NCBI GenBank assembly: GCA_003584705.1
Contig: AP018536.1
Location: 992,001-1,056,000, forward strand
Source of the DNA: Lachnospiraceae bacterium GAM79
Lineage (GTDB): Bacteria; Bacillota; Clostridia; Lachnospirales; Lachnospiraceae
Direction: 5' to 3'
Length of the DNA: 64,000 nt
Both the position numbers and the translations under genes were made by a program. Positions 33,106 to 42,987 of this stretch are shown one piece after another. Position 1 is the stretch's first letter, and the number at the start of each line of letters is the position of its first letter. A model generated the notes under the pieces. The model saw only the letters and a list, made by a program, of their open reading frames with translations, had not been told where the DNA came from and did not search any database.

Positions 33106-33654
33106 ATGACGAACATTATTGTTGTACTGCCGAAGCTGGAGGAAGCCAAAGGCGTCAAGAATATTCTGGTGCGCAGTGGATTTCAGGTCACGGGTATCTG
33201 TACCACAGGCACTCAGGCTATCAGTCAGGCGGACGGTCTGAACGACGGTATTGTGATCTGCAGCTACAAGCTGGCGGACATGATATACACAGAACTACAT
33301 GAAGATCTGCCGGAAGGTTTCGAGATGCTGCTGATGGCATCCCAGAATCTGATCAGTGAATGCTATGGCAATGGCATCGTATGTCTTTCCATGCCGTTAA
33401 AGGTACAGGACCTGATCAATACCGTGAACCTGATGGTGGAAGGTGTGGAACGCCGCAGAAGAAAACGCCGTATGCAGCCGAAAGTGCGGAATGCAACGGA
33501 TGAAAAAGCAATCAAGGATGCCAAGGAATTACTGATGGCACGAAATCATATGACGGAAGAAGAAGCCCACCGCTACCTTCAGAAGACCAGTATGGACAGT
33601 GGTACCAATCTGGTGGAGACGGCACAGATGGTATTGTCCATGATGACGGAGTAA
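33106..33654 (+). CDS. ANTAR-domain RNA-binding response regulator
   Basis: 182 residues, GGAGGTGGGCCG upstream of the ATG. Residues 1-115 are a receiver-like domain (TNIIVVLPKLEEAKGVKNIL); the usual phospho-acceptor Asp position is not clearly kept. Residues about 120-180 are an ANTAR domain: KAIKDAKELLMARNHMTEEEAHRYLQ (cut) and LVETAQMVLSMM. ANTAR proteins bind paired hairpins in nascent RNA and prevent termination, often for nitrogen genes. Its position after glnA supports nitrogen control. Confidence 0.88.
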   Translation: MTNIIVVLPKLEEAKGVKNILVRSGFQVTGICTTGTQAISQADGLNDGIVICSYKLADMIYTELHEDLPEGFEMLLMASQNLISECYGNGIVCLSMPLKVQDLINTVNLMVEGVERRRRKRRMQPKVRNATDEKAIKDAKELLMARNHMTEEEAHRYLQKTSMDSGTNLVETAQMVLSMMTE

Positions 33655-33738
33655 GCAGGACGGCCCGGAAATGATTACAGGGATCCGGGCGTTACAGACA
33701 GGATATGTGAAAGAGAACAACAGGAGGAACAGCAATCC

Positions 33739-34626
33739 ATGAAATTTACAAAAATGCAGGGCTGCGGCAACGATTATGTATATGTCAACGGCTTTACGGA
33801 GAAGCTTTCACCGGAAGAGAAGCCGGAGATCGTAAGAAGCTTAAGTGACAGACATTTCGGAATCGGCGGCGACGGTGTGATCTTTATCAATCCGGCGGAA
33901 GAAGCGGATTTTGAGATGGAAATGTACAATGCGGACGGCAGCCGTTCGGAGATGTGCGGCAACGGCATCCGCTGCGTGGCAAAATATGTCTACGACAAGG
34001 GACTGACGGACAAGAAGGACATTACCATCGTCAGCGCCGGCAAAATAAAATATCTGAAACTCACCGTGGAGGGAAAGACCGCCACGGACAGAGGACAGGT
34101 GACGCTGGTACAGGTGAACATGGGAAATCCCATCCTTGCTCCGGCAGAGGTGCCGGTAACAGTGGAAGCCACACAGGAGACGGCAGACGGACCGGCGGTA
34201 GTGAATGCTCCCATCATGGTAGACGACACGGAATACCACATGACATGTGTATCCATGGGCAATCCCCATGCCATCGTATTTATGGAAGGGGTAAAGGATC
34301 TTGACATTGAGAAGATCGGCTCGAAGTTTGAGCATCATACCTGTTTTCCTAACCGGACCAATACCGAATTCGTAGAGATTCTGGATCGGAAAAATGTGTT
34401 TATGCGCGTCTGGGAGAGAGGCACCGGGGAGACCCTTGCCTGTGGTACCGGATGTTGCGCCACGGCGGTGGCTTGTGTACTAAATGGTTTGACGGACGAG
34501 GAAATAACTGTTAAACTATTAGGCGGTGAACTGCACATCAAATGGGACCGCAAGGAGAATCTGGTCTACATGACCGGTCCTGCGAAGATCGTATTTGAAG
34601 GTGAAGTGGACCCGTACTCCATCTGA
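33739..34626 (+). CDS. dapF: Diaminopimelate epimerase
   Basis: 295 residues. The two catalytic cysteines are visible in EMCGNGIRC (about residue 73) and ACGTGCCAT (about residue 236), and the opening KMQGCGNDYVYVN is typical. It converts LL- to meso-diaminopimelate for lysine and peptidoglycan synthesis. AGGAGGAACAG precedes the ATG. It is followed after 216 nt by dapL, so both steps from tetrahydrodipicolinate to meso-DAP are together. Confidence 0.95.
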   Translation: MKFTKMQGCGNDYVYVNGFTEKLSPEEKPEIVRSLSDRHFGIGGDGVIFINPAEEADFEMEMYNADGSRSEMCGNGIRCVAKYVYDKGLTDKKDITIVSAGKIKYLKLTVEGKTATDRGQVTLVQVNMGNPILAPAEVPVTVEATQETADGPAVVNAPIMVDDTEYHMTCVSMGNPHAIVFMEGVKDLDIEKIGSKFEHHTCFPNRTNTEFVEILDRKNVFMRVWERGTGETLACGTGCCATAVACVLNGLTDEEITVKLLGGELHIKWDRKENLVYMTGPAKIVFEGEVDPYSI

Positions 34627-34638
34627 TAGAATAAACGC

Positions 34639-34780
34639 CTCCATAGCAACACAGATTGACTGCTTGCAGGCAAAGATGTGTTGCTATGAGAGGAGTAAAC
34701 GAACATAAGTAAGTAGGGTGATCAGCCCGGATTACGAATGTTCGTTGCAATTTTGAGAGCACGTAGTGCGGAAAAATTGC
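34639..34780. repeat. Cluster of three intergenic hairpins between dapF and dapL
   Basis: CATAGCAACACA (34642-34653) pairs exactly with TGTGTTGCTATG (34677-34688); CGAACAT (34700-34706) pairs with ATGTTCG (34738-34744); GCAATTTT (34747-34754) pairs with AAAATTGC (about 34772-34779) around CACGTAGTG. None has a T-run directly after it. It does not show the lysine riboswitch consensus. The role is unknown. Confidence 0.55.
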
Positions 34781-34842
34781 TTATTTACGACAGCAAGGTG
34801 ACAGCAATACTGCACCAGGGATAATAGAGAGGAGAACGTACT

Positions 34843-36063
34843 ATGTTTAAAGTAAACGACAACTATTTAAAACTTCCCGGAAGCTATTTATTTTCCACCA
34901 TCGGCAAAAAGGTAAGTGCGTATTCCGCAGCACACCCGGACAAGAAGATCATCCGTCTGGGCATCGGTGACGTGACACAGCCTTTGGCGCCCGCTATCAT
35001 TGATGCGCTGCATGGTGCAGTGGATGAGATGGGAAAAGCGGAGACTTTTCATGGTTACGCTCCCGACCTTGGTTATGAATTCCTGCGCAATGCCATTGCA
35101 GAGAATGATTATAAGGCAAGAGGCTGTGACATTGCACCGGACGAGATCTTTGTATCGGACGGAGCAAAATGTGACTGTGGCAATATTCAGGAGATCTTCA
35201 GTCTGGACAACAAGATTGCAGTATGTGACCCCGTTTACCCCGTATACGTAGATTCTAATGTTATGGCGGGCAGAACCGGCACTTACGATCCGAAGTCCGA
35301 GACATGGAGTGATGTGATCTATATGCCCTGTCTGGCAGAGAACGGTTTTGCGCCGGAGCTGCCGAAGGAGACCCCGGATCTGATCTATCTGTGCTTCCCC
35401 AATAATCCTACCGGTGCCACCATTACCAAGGCGCAGTTGCAGGAGTGGGTGGACTATGCCAATAAGATAGGCGCTGTCATTCTCTATGATGCGGCATACG
35501 AAGCATATATTTCCGAACCGGATGTGCCTCACAGTATCTATGAATGTGAAGGAGCCAGAACCTGTGCCATCGAGTTCCGTTCCTTCTCCAAGAATGCCGG
35601 CTTTACCGGAGTGCGTCTGGGCTTTACCGTGATCCCCAAGGATTTAAAGAGCGGGGATGTGAGCCTCCATGCACTGTGGGCAAGAAGACACGGCACCAAA
35701 TACAATGGAGCACCCTATATCGTACAGCGCGCCGGTGAGGCAGTATACTCTGCAGCAGGCAAGGCACAGCTGAAGGAGCAGGTTGCTTATTACATGAACA
35801 ACGCACAGTATATCCTGAAGGGCTTGCAGGAAGCGGGCTTCACGGTATCCGGCGGTGTGAACGCTCCCTATATCTGGCTGAAAGCGCCTAACGGCATGAC
35901 CAGCTGGGAGTTCTTCGATTACCTTCTGGAGAATGTCAACGTGGTGGGTACGCCCGGATCCGGTTTCGGACCCAGCGGAGAGCATTATTTCCGTCTGACG
36001 GCTTTCGGAAGCTATGAGAATACCATGGAGGCAGTGGATCGTCTGAAGAAGATTCAGTTATAG
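34843..36063 (+). CDS. dapL: LL-diaminopimelate aminotransferase
   Basis: 406 residues, the normal DapL length. PLP-dependent class I fold: [14 protein letters not shown] near residue 30, [12 protein letters not shown] near 185, YDAAYEAYI near 217 and the PLP lysine in [15 protein letters not shown] near 247. It makes LL-DAP directly from tetrahydrodipicolinate and glutamate, bypassing the acyl intermediates. GAGAGGAGAA precedes the ATG. Together with dapF upstream it forms the short DAP route common in Clostridia. Confidence 0.95.
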   Translation: MFKVNDNYLKLPGSYLFSTIGKKVSAYSAAHPDKKIIRLGIGDVTQPLAPAIIDALHGAVDEMGKAETFHGYAPDLGYEFLRNAIAENDYKARGCDIAPDEIFVSDGAKCDCGNIQEIFSLDNKIAVCDPVYPVYVDSNVMAGRTGTYDPKSETWSDVIYMPCLAENGFAPELPKETPDLIYLCFPNNPTGATITKAQLQEWVDYANKIGAVILYDAAYEAYISEPDVPHSIYECEGARTCAIEFRSFSKNAGFTGVRLGFTVIPKDLKSGDVSLHALWARRHGTKYNGAPYIVQRAGEAVYSAAGKAQLKEQVAYYMNNAQYILKGLQEAGFTVSGGVNAPYIWLKAPNGMTSWEFFDYLLENVNVVGTPGSGFGPSGEHYFRLTAFGSYENTMEAVDRLKKIQL

Positions 36064-36101
36064 GCAGCCGTTCTTTGCCATAAGAGGAATGGAGCAGATA
36101 T

Positions 36102-37217
36102 ATGCAGGAAAAGCAGAAAAAAGCAATCCGGTGGATCAGCCCGGTACTGATCGCATTGACAGCACTGATCGTGTGGCGCGTCAACTATGAGATCGAATTT
36201 ATGATGGATGATGAGTGGTATTCGACGGTATTGTATGCGGATACACCGATCCGGAATCTCAGTGACATTATCCATGCCCAGATCTGGCATTATTTTAACT
36301 GGGGCGGCAGAAGTATGGCGCATGCACTGCTGCAGCTGATCCTGCTGGCCGGAGAACACTGGGCGGATATCCTGAATACAGGAATGACACTGCTGTTGGG
36401 ATGGCTGGCCTGCATGATAGCAGACAGACGTAAGCTCCCGTACTGGTTTGCAGCGCTGGGGATGATCCTGGGGCTGAATGCCAACTGGAAAATGAGTATG
36501 TTCTGGGAAGCCGGAGCAGCGAATTATCTGTATATGGCGGGTTTTCTGCTGGCATTTTTGTTCTGTTACCTGAAATATGAGGAAAAAAATCTTCCCGGCA
36601 TCGTCATCTGGATCCTTCCACTGGGACTGATCGCAGGCTGGAGCAATGAGAATATGGGGCCTGCGGTATGGCTCCTGAGTCTTCTGGTGATCCTGTTAAG
36701 ACACAGAGAGCACAAAAAAGCTCCGGTGTGGATGTATCTGGGAAACATCAGCTGCCTGGCGGGAACCATTTTGATGATCGCTGCACCGGGCAATTTTGTC
36801 CGCAGCGGGGAGACGGGGGAAGAAGCCTACAGCCTGCTGTGGAGAATGTATCTGCGTTGCTACGCAGAAGCGAAGGGAGTTATGGAGTATCTGTTCCCTG
36901 CCCTGCTGCTTACGGTATTTGCACTGATCGTCTGCAAAGGCATTCTGAAAGAAAACCTGGGCAGAAATACAGTGCTGTTATTGCTGGGGGCACTGTTGTC
37001 CTGGGGTGCCATGATTCTGTCCCCACACTATCCGGATCGGGCGGCTTTCGGAACGATGGTTTTGTTGATTTGTGCGATTTTATCCATGACGGGAAAAATC
37101 GTGGACAGACAGAAGGAAAATGCCTGGATGTTCTATGGCTGTGCCGTGCTGGTATGGCTGCGGGGCATGTATTTTCTGGTGGAATACCTGGGATTATGCT
37201 GGGGATGGATCAAATAA
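36102..37217 (+). CDS. Polytopic membrane protein, DUF6056-like (possible GT-C type)
   Basis: 371 residues with about 8-10 predicted spans. The first loop after span 1 is extracellular and holds EFMMDDEWYS, an acidic motif reminiscent of the catalytic loop of GT-C glycosyltransferases. NWGGRSMAHALLQL and GWSNENMGPAVW are conserved-looking segments I associate with the DUF6056 family. Its function is not established; lipid-linked sugar transfer to a surface polymer is a possibility. GGAG precedes the ATG at usual spacing. It is separate from dapL by 38 nt and ends at a strong bidirectional terminator. Confidence 0.6.
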   Translation: MQEKQKKAIRWISPVLIALTALIVWRVNYEIEFMMDDEWYSTVLYADTPIRNLSDIIHAQIWHYFNWGGRSMAHALLQLILLAGEHWADILNTGMTLLLGWLACMIADRRKLPYWFAALGMILGLNANWKMSMFWEAGAANYLYMAGFLLAFLFCYLKYEEKNLPGIVIWILPLGLIAGWSNENMGPAVWLLSLLVILLRHREHKKAPVWMYLGNISCLAGTILMIAAPGNFVRSGETGEEAYSLLWRMYLRCYAEAKGVMEYLFPALLLTVFALIVCKGILKENLGRNTVLLLLGALLSWGAMILSPHYPDRAAFGTMVLLICAILSMTGKIVDRQKENAWMFYGCAVLVWLRGMYFLVEYLGLCWGWIK

Positions 37218-37234
37218 GTGAATAAATGTCCATT

Positions 37235-37282
37235 ATAAAAGACCTCACAGTCTGCAGATGCGCCGGTAGTGAGGTCTTTTAT
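37235..37282. terminator. Bidirectional terminator between convergent genes
   Basis: ATAAAAGACCTCAC (37235-37248) is the exact reverse complement of GTGAGGTCTTTTAT (37269-37282). It serves the plus-strand membrane protein and the minus-strand AraC gene. Confidence 0.85.
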
Positions 37283-37293
37283 GAGTGTACACA

Positions 37294-38142
37294 TTATTTT
37301 CTGGCATACCGGCTCCGGTACTGGCGCGGTGTCATGCCGGTCTTTTTACGGAAGATCTGCGAGAAATAAGACTGCGAAGAAAAGCCGACGCTGGTGGCTA
37401 CCTGAGCTACCGACAGATTGGAGGATACCAGAAGCTCCTTGCAGGCTTCCAGCCTCCGGTCTGTCAGGTAATTGATCGGAGACTGCCCGACACATTCGGT
37501 AAAGGAATGTGCCAGATAGAATTTGTTGATATGTGTGATCTCCGCCAGGGAATCCAGTGTAATGTTCTGGGAATAGTTGGAATCGATATAACGCTTCGCC
37601 AGAGCACATTCCTTGGACAACTGGAAGGAGGAGTCAGAGATGACGGACAGGTTCTGCTTCCGGGAAATATATACTAGGAGCACCTGAAGCAGTCCGTGAC
37701 ATACCTGTTCAAAGCCGGGAAGCTTGTCGCGGAATTCCTGCATCATCAGCTGGGCAAAGTTGATGAACTGTTTTTTATCAGAGCCGTAGCTGTAGAAGCT
37801 GTAGCCCTTCGGGTTGTCCTGCCCCGCACCGGAAAACGAAAATGCAAGTCCGTCCACACCGAATACGATATATTCCATGGGATCGTTGGGAAGCGTTTTC
37901 TCCGTGTGCTCTACATAAGGATTGATGATGACCAGATCGTCCGTCTTCACAGGCACCTTTTCATTCTCTATATAGAAGGCTCCCTCACCCCGCAGGACAT
38001 AGAACAGTTCTGAAAAGTGATGTGTATGCGGAAGGGACTGCCAGTCACCTTCGTATTTGGAGATGGAGATGTAACGCAGCTGAAAATGTTCCGGAGAACT
38101 GTTTGCGTTTGCAGAATCAATATTGATAAATTCATTACTCAT
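37294..38142 (-). CDS. AraC family transcriptional regulator with cupin sensor domain
   Basis: 282 residues. Residues about 15-110 form a cupin (QSLPHTHHFSELFYVLRGEG, VIINPYVEHTEK). Residues about 180-280 are the two-helix AraC DNA-binding domain (IDSNYSQNITLDSLAEITHI, GQSPINYLTDRRLEAC, SVGFSSQSYFSQIFRKKTGM). GAAGGTG lies upstream of the ATG. It is divergent from the GH112 phosphorylase with about 300 bp between, so it most likely controls the lacto-N-biose operon in response to a sugar or sugar phosphate bound by the cupin. Confidence 0.9.
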   Translation of the reverse strand: MSNEFINIDSANANSSPEHFQLRYISISKYEGDWQSLPHTHHFSELFYVLRGEGAFYIENEKVPVKTDDLVIINPYVEHTEKTLPNDPMEYIVFGVDGLAFSFSGAGQDNPKGYSFYSYGSDKKQFINFAQLMMQEFRDKLPGFEQVCHGLLQVLLVYISRKQNLSVISDSSFQLSKECALAKRYIDSNYSQNITLDSLAEITHINKFYLAHSFTECVGQSPINYLTDRRLEACKELLVSSNLSVAQVATSVGFSSQSYFSQIFRKKTGMTPRQYRSRYARK

Positions 38143-38449
38143 AACCAGACACCTTCTTTATCTTGTTTTATTGTGCACTTTTTCAAATTTGCAATATTTT
38201 TTATAATGAATATATAAAAAGAACAATATTTTACAAAAACATTCGTAAAAAAGACGAAAAAATAAAAATGCATACGATTGTGATAAGCATATTATACATA
38301 ATCATTTCAAAAAATCCACTATTTTAGTAATAAAATAGCAATAAACATAATAAAACAAGCAACAAAGAAATTGATATCAGGTCAGGAAGCCGATATACTT
38401 TAGTCATCAGCTGCAAGATAGTACAAAAGTGATGGGAGGAAACCATGCG
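38143..38449. promoter_or_regulatory. Divergent promoter region of araC and the GH112 operon
   Basis: An AT-rich stretch of 307 bp with no gene. Several TATAAT-like hexamers are present (for example near 38200 and 38290) but I cannot choose one confidently. A binding site for the AraC protein is expected here. Confidence 0.45.
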
Positions 38450-40609
38450 ATGACAGGAAGACTGACGCTGCCGACCGATGCAGACATCATTGACGAAACG
38501 ATACGCTTAAAAAATCTTCTGGGTGCAGACGCTTTAAGAGACTGTGACGGAACCGAAATGCCGGAAGCACTTTTGTCAGAGCCGGTGAAGAAATACGCAA
38601 CTTATTATACCACGAGAAAGGATAATGAGTGGGCGATGAAGCATCCGGAGGAGATCCAGCAGGAATACCTGATCAGCAACCGCATCACCGCCAGAGGGGA
38701 AACACTCCGCATCCGTCTGATGGAAGGCTTCCATACGGAGCAGCTTAAGGTCAATACGCTGGATGATCCGAAGCGCTGGTGGGAAGTGATCGACAGAACG
38801 ACCGGTGAGGTAGTGCCGGCGGATGCATGGGAATTTGATGAGGCATCCGGTGAAGTGGAGATCCGTACGATCCCCTATCATGAGTATACGGTAAGCTTCC
38901 TGGCATTTCTGATCTGGGATCCGGTACACATGTACAATTTCATCACGAATGACTGGAAGGATACACCGCATCAGCTCACTTACGATGTGAGACAGCCCAA
39001 GACCAGACAGTATGTGAAAGACAAGCTGAGAAAATGGTGTGAGGACAATCCGCATATCGACGTGGTCCGCTTCACTACATTTTTCCATCAGTTCACACTG
39101 ACCTTCGATGACAAGAAGCGGGAAAAATTTGTAGAGTGGTTTGGATACAGCGCAAGTGTGAGCCCCTATATCCTGGAACAGTTTGAGAAATGGGCAGGCT
39201 ACAAATTCCGCCCGGAGTACATTGTGGATCAGGGATATCACAACAGCATGTTCCGTGTTCCCAGCAGACAGTTCCTGGATTTCATAGAGTTCCAACAGAT
39301 CGAGGTATGTGCGCTGGCGAAGGAGCTGGTAGACATTGTACATTCTTATGGCAAGGAAGCGATGATGTTCCTCGGAGATCATTGGATCGGAACAGAACCC
39401 TACGGTAAATATTTCGCAGGCATCGGACTGGATGCAGTGGTAGGTTCCGTCGGAAGCGGTGTGACGCTTCGAATGATCTCTGATATCAAGGGAGTGGATT
39501 ATACCGAAGGACGGCTGCTGCCGTACTTTTTCCCGGATGTGTTCTGCGAGGGCGGTGACCCGATCGGAGAGGCAAGGGATAACTGGAGAAAAGCAAGACG
39601 TGCATTACTCAGGTCTCCCCTGGACAGGATCGGATATGGCGGCTATCTGAAGTTGGCAAGTAATTGGCCCGGTTTCATTGAGGAAATCCAGAATGTAGTA
39701 ACACAGTTTCGGGAGATCCATGAAAATATGCAGGGGACAGCTTCCTATGTGGCACCCTTCAAGGTGGCGATCCTGAACTGCTGGGGCAGTCAGAGAAGGT
39801 GGATGTCCAATCAGGTACATCATGCGATCTGGCACAGGGAAACTTATTCCGCAGAGGGAGTACTGGAATGCTTAAGCGGAATGCCTTTTGAGGTCGAGTT
39901 CATTTCCTTTGATGATGTCAGGAACGGCATCCCTGAGGAAATCAAGGTCATCATTAATGTCGGGGATGCGTACACAGCATTCAGCGGCGCGGAGAACTGG
40001 ATCGACGAAAAGGTCCTGACCAATATCAGACGCTTTGTGGATCAGGGAGGTGGCTTCATCGGTGTGGGTGAGCCTACCGCTTATCAGTATCAGGGAAGAT
40101 ATTTCCAATTGTCCGATGTGCTCGGTGTAGACCGCGAGATGTGCTTCTCTCTCAGTACAGACAAATATAATGAGAAAAATGACGATCACTTTATCTTAGA
40201 GGATATTGAAGGAGCCTTGGATTTCGGCGAGGGCACCAGCCGCATCTATGCACAGGGCGGACATTATCAGATCCTTGCGATGGATGGGGAATACAGCCAG
40301 CTGGTGGTCAATGAATATGGCAGAGGACACAGCGTATATTTTGCAGGTCTTCCGTATTCTCCCCAGAACTGCAGGCTTCTGCTTAGGGCAATCTATTATG
40401 CAGCCGGCATGGAGCAGGAGATGAAACGCTACTATGTAACGAATGTGGATACCGAAGTAACGGTATTCCAGAAGACCGGCAAGATCGCAGTGATCAACAA
40501 CTCAGCACAGGCACAGCACACAGAGCTGTATATCAAAGGAAAATGTGCGTATGTGCTGGATCTGAAGCCCGGCGAAATGCGTTGGGTGGACGATATGGAA
40601 GACAGGTAA
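38450..40609 (+). CDS. GH112 galactosyl-N-acetylhexosamine (lacto-N-biose) phosphorylase
   Basis: 719 residues from the ATG at 38450 with GGGAGGA 9 nt upstream. The sequence runs as a GH112 enzyme: GRLTLPTDADI at the start, WDPVHMYNFITNDW near residue 155, RFTTFFHQFTL near 205, FLGDHWIGTEPYG near 305 (catalytic Asp region) and PYFFPDVFCEGG near 350. GH112 enzymes split lacto-N-biose or galacto-N-biose with phosphate into galactose-1-phosphate and HexNAc; some relatives act on galactosyl-rhamnose instead. It has no signal peptide, so it works on imported disaccharide. The ABC importer and a beta-helix enzyme follow in the same operon. Confidence 0.9.
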   Translation: MTGRLTLPTDADIIDETIRLKNLLGADALRDCDGTEMPEALLSEPVKKYATYYTTRKDNEWAMKHPEEIQQEYLISNRITARGETLRIRLMEGFHTEQLKVNTLDDPKRWWEVIDRTTGEVVPADAWEFDEASGEVEIRTIPYHEYTVSFLAFLIWDPVHMYNFITNDWKDTPHQLTYDVRQPKTRQYVKDKLRKWCEDNPHIDVVRFTTFFHQFTLTFDDKKREKFVEWFGYSASVSPYILEQFEKWAGYKFRPEYIVDQGYHNSMFRVPSRQFLDFIEFQQIEVCALAKELVDIVHSYGKEAMMFLGDHWIGTEPYGKYFAGIGLDAVVGSVGSGVTLRMISDIKGVDYTEGRLLPYFFPDVFCEGGDPIGEARDNWRKARRALLRSPLDRIGYGGYLKLASNWPGFIEEIQNVVTQFREIHENMQGTASYVAPFKVAILNCWGSQRRWMSNQVHHAIWHRETYSAEGVLECLSGMPFEVEFISFDDVRNGIPEEIKVIINVGDAYTAFSGAENWIDEKVLTNIRRFVDQGGGFIGVGEPTAYQYQGRYFQLSDVLGVDREMCFSLSTDKYNEKNDDHFILEDIEGALDFGEGTSRIYAQGGHYQILAMDGEYSQLVVNEYGRGHSVYFAGLPYSPQNCRLLLRAIYYAAGMEQEMKRYYVTNVDTEVTVFQKTGKIAVINNSAQAQHTELYIKGKCAYVLDLKPGEMRWVDDMEDR

Positions 40610-40679
40610 CTTATGGAAAGCAAAAAGCATTTCATATTTTATAAGGTAGTACTTTACAAGTATAAGGAGGTTATTTAAG

Positions 40680-42035
40680 ATGAAAAAGAAAGTATTAAGC
40701 GTGCTTTTAGCAGCGGCAATGACCGTGTCCATGCTGACCGGATGTGGCAGCAAGCCTGCCGGCAATGATGTGCAGAGCGCAGCACCCAGCGAGGCATCCA
40801 AGGAAACAGAGGCAGCAGCAGAAACGACTGCTTCCGCAGAAGACGAGACACTGACCGTATGGTGCTGGGATCCTAACTTCAATGTCTATGCAATGAAGCA
40901 GGCAGAGAAGGCATATCAGGTGGATCATCCTAACTTCAAGTTAGACATTCAGGAGAAGGTATATAGCGATATCGAGACTGCTCTGATCACAGCGGCTGAA
41001 GCCGGTGATTACAGCACATTACCGGATATCTTCCTGATGCAGGATTATTCCTTCCACAAAAATGCAACCAATTATCCCGGAATCTTCACAGCACTGGATG
41101 ACTGCGGAATTGATTTCTCCCAGTTCTCTATGGGTAAGCTGGCTGACTCCACTGTAGATGGAACACATTATGGTATTCCTTTTGATAATGGTGCTACCAT
41201 CATGGCGATCCGTTCCGATATGGTAGAAGCAGCAGGCCTTAAGGTAGAAGATTTCAAGGATACCACATGGTCTGAGTTCATGGAGCTGTCTAAGAAGGTA
41301 ATGGCTGCGAATGATGTTCCTATGCTGACCTGCTCCGGCGGTTCTGAGATCGTGATCGAAATGTTACAGTCTGCAGGTGCTTCCCCCATGGTAGATGGCA
41401 AAGTATCCCTGGTAGACAACAAAGCGCTGAAGAAAGCGATCGAGACCTACAAGCAGCTGATCGATGAAGGAATCATGGCTGATTATACCGACTGGGATCA
41501 GTATATCGCTTCCATGAACAAGGGTACCGCTGCAGGCGTTATCCAGGGCTGCTGGATCATGTCCTCCATTCAGGCAGCAGATGACCAGGCAGGCAAATGG
41601 GCAATCGTAAACATGCCTAAGTTAGATGATGTAGAAGGCGCAACCAACTACGCTAACTGCGGAGGCGCCAGCTGGGCAGTATCTTCTAACTGCAAAAATA
41701 CCGATCTGGCATTTGATTTCCTGAACGCTACCTTTGGTGCTGATGTAGATTTATACGATGATCTGCTGGTAAATGCAGGAGCAATCGCAAGTTACCTGCC
41801 CGCAGCACAGTCTGAGACCTATAATGAGGGCAATGAGTTCTACGGCGGTCAGGCAGTGTACAAGGATATCGTAGAGTTCGCCGGACATGTTCCCGGAATT
41901 GACTACGGTGCATACTACTCTGACATCAGAAGCGCACTGACAGATGCGATCACCAACGTTGTACAGAAGAACGCTGATATCGATACAGAGATCAAGAACG
42001 CTCAGGATACCGTAGAGTTTAATATCGCCGAATAA
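40680..42035 (+). CDS. Sugar ABC transporter substrate-binding lipoprotein
   Basis: 451 residues. The signal peptide ends in a lipobox (MLTGC, Cys at residue 22), followed by a Ser/Ala/Glu-rich tether and a family 1 extracellular solute-binding domain (LTVWCWDPNFNVYAMKQAE at about 60, NYANCGGASWAVSSNC near 320). It is anchored outside and captures the oligosaccharide for the two permeases downstream. The expected ligand is lacto-N-biose, galacto-N-biose or lacto-N-tetraose from the GH112 context. No dedicated ATPase gene is in the operon, so a shared MsmK-type ATPase encoded elsewhere is likely. Confidence 0.9.
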   Translation: MKKKVLSVLLAAAMTVSMLTGCGSKPAGNDVQSAAPSEASKETEAAAETTASAEDETLTVWCWDPNFNVYAMKQAEKAYQVDHPNFKLDIQEKVYSDIETALITAAEAGDYSTLPDIFLMQDYSFHKNATNYPGIFTALDDCGIDFSQFSMGKLADSTVDGTHYGIPFDNGATIMAIRSDMVEAAGLKVEDFKDTTWSEFMELSKKVMAANDVPMLTCSGGSEIVIEMLQSAGASPMVDGKVSLVDNKALKKAIETYKQLIDEGIMADYTDWDQYIASMNKGTAAGVIQGCWIMSSIQAADDQAGKWAIVNMPKLDDVEGATNYANCGGASWAVSSNCKNTDLAFDFLNATFGADVDLYDDLLVNAGAIASYLPAAQSETYNEGNEFYGGQAVYKDIVEFAGHVPGIDYGAYYSDIRSALTDAITNVVQKNADIDTEIKNAQDTVEFNIAE

Positions 42036-42108
42036 TCACCAGAGTATGGAAACTGGATAGTACCGGGGGTGCAGCAGTGCGTTCCCGGTACTGTTGTAGG
42101 AGAGAAAC

Positions 42109-42987
42109 ATGGAAAAGAAGAAAGCAAAATTAAGTTTGGAAAAAAAGCATAATCTGACCGGATGGGCATTCCTGCTCCCGGCATCGATTTTAATATTTGT
42201 ATTTTGTTTCTATCCGATGTCACAGGCCATCCTTCTTTCCTTCCGGAAGACAGGAGGAGTCTTTAATGGTGCAGCGAATTATGCCAGGATCCTCAAGGAT
42301 AAGACATTCCAGCAATGCTTGTTCAATACCTTCTTTTATTTTGTGATTCAGGTACCGATCATGCTTGTGCTGGCACTGATGCTGGCGCAGCTGCTGAATA
42401 ATCCTAAGATAAAAGGAAAAGGTATTTTCCGCACTTTGATCTTCCTTCCGTGTGCAACGTCACTGGTATCTTATTCCATGATATTTAAGTCATTGTTTGC
42501 TCCGGATGGAGTGGTCAACAGAGTGCTGATGGCCATCGGACTGTCTTCTGTGGACTGGTTCCAGAGTACATGGCCGGCGCGATGGGTCATTGTGATCGCA
42601 CTGATCTGGAGATGGACCGGATATAATATGGTATTCTATCTGGCAGGATTGCAGAATATCGATTATTCTGTATATGAGGCAAGCTATATCGACGGAGCGA
42701 CACCGTTCCAGCAGTTCATGAAGATCACGATACCGTTGTTAAAGCCGACCATTCTGATGACGGCGATCATGTCTACTTCGGGAACACTGCAGCTGTTCGA
42801 TGAGTCTATGAACCTGACGGCAGGCGGTCCCGGAAAATCTACAATGACATTGGCGCATTACATTTACAATATCTCCTTTGTGGAGACACCGAAATTTAAT
42901 TATGCGGCAGCGTTGTCTGTATGCATACTTGTGATGGTAGCGGTTCTGTCTGCAATTCAGATGAAGGTGGGTGACAAACGTGACTAA
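42109..42987 (+). CDS. Sugar ABC transporter permease 1 (MalF-like)
   Basis: 292 residues, about six membrane spans, with the EAA loop YEASYIDGATPFQQFMKITIP near residue 185 (cut) that contacts the ATPase. The Gly-Ala-Thr step follows the carbohydrate-uptake-1 family. It begins 73 nt after the binding protein and overlaps permease 2 by 17 nt. Partner: the binding protein at 40680-42035 and permease at 42971-43786. Confidence 0.92.
   Translation: MEKKKAKLSLEKKHNLTGWAFLLPASILIFVFCFYPMSQAILLSFRKTGGVFNGAANYARILKDKTFQQCLFNTFFYFVIQVPIMLVLALMLAQLLNNPKIKGKGIFRTLIFLPCATSLVSYSMIFKSLFAPDGVVNRVLMAIGLSSVDWFQSTWPARWVIVIALIWRWTGYNMVFYLAGLQNIDYSVYEASYIDGATPFQQFMKITIPLLKPTILMTAIMSTSGTLQLFDESMNLTAGGPGKSTMTLAHYIYNISFVETPKFNYAAALSVCILVMVAVLSAIQMKVGDKRD

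Noticed and set aside
34627..34842. Lysine riboswitch upstream of dapL
   Set aside because: The hairpins are too short and the L-box core sequence is missing.
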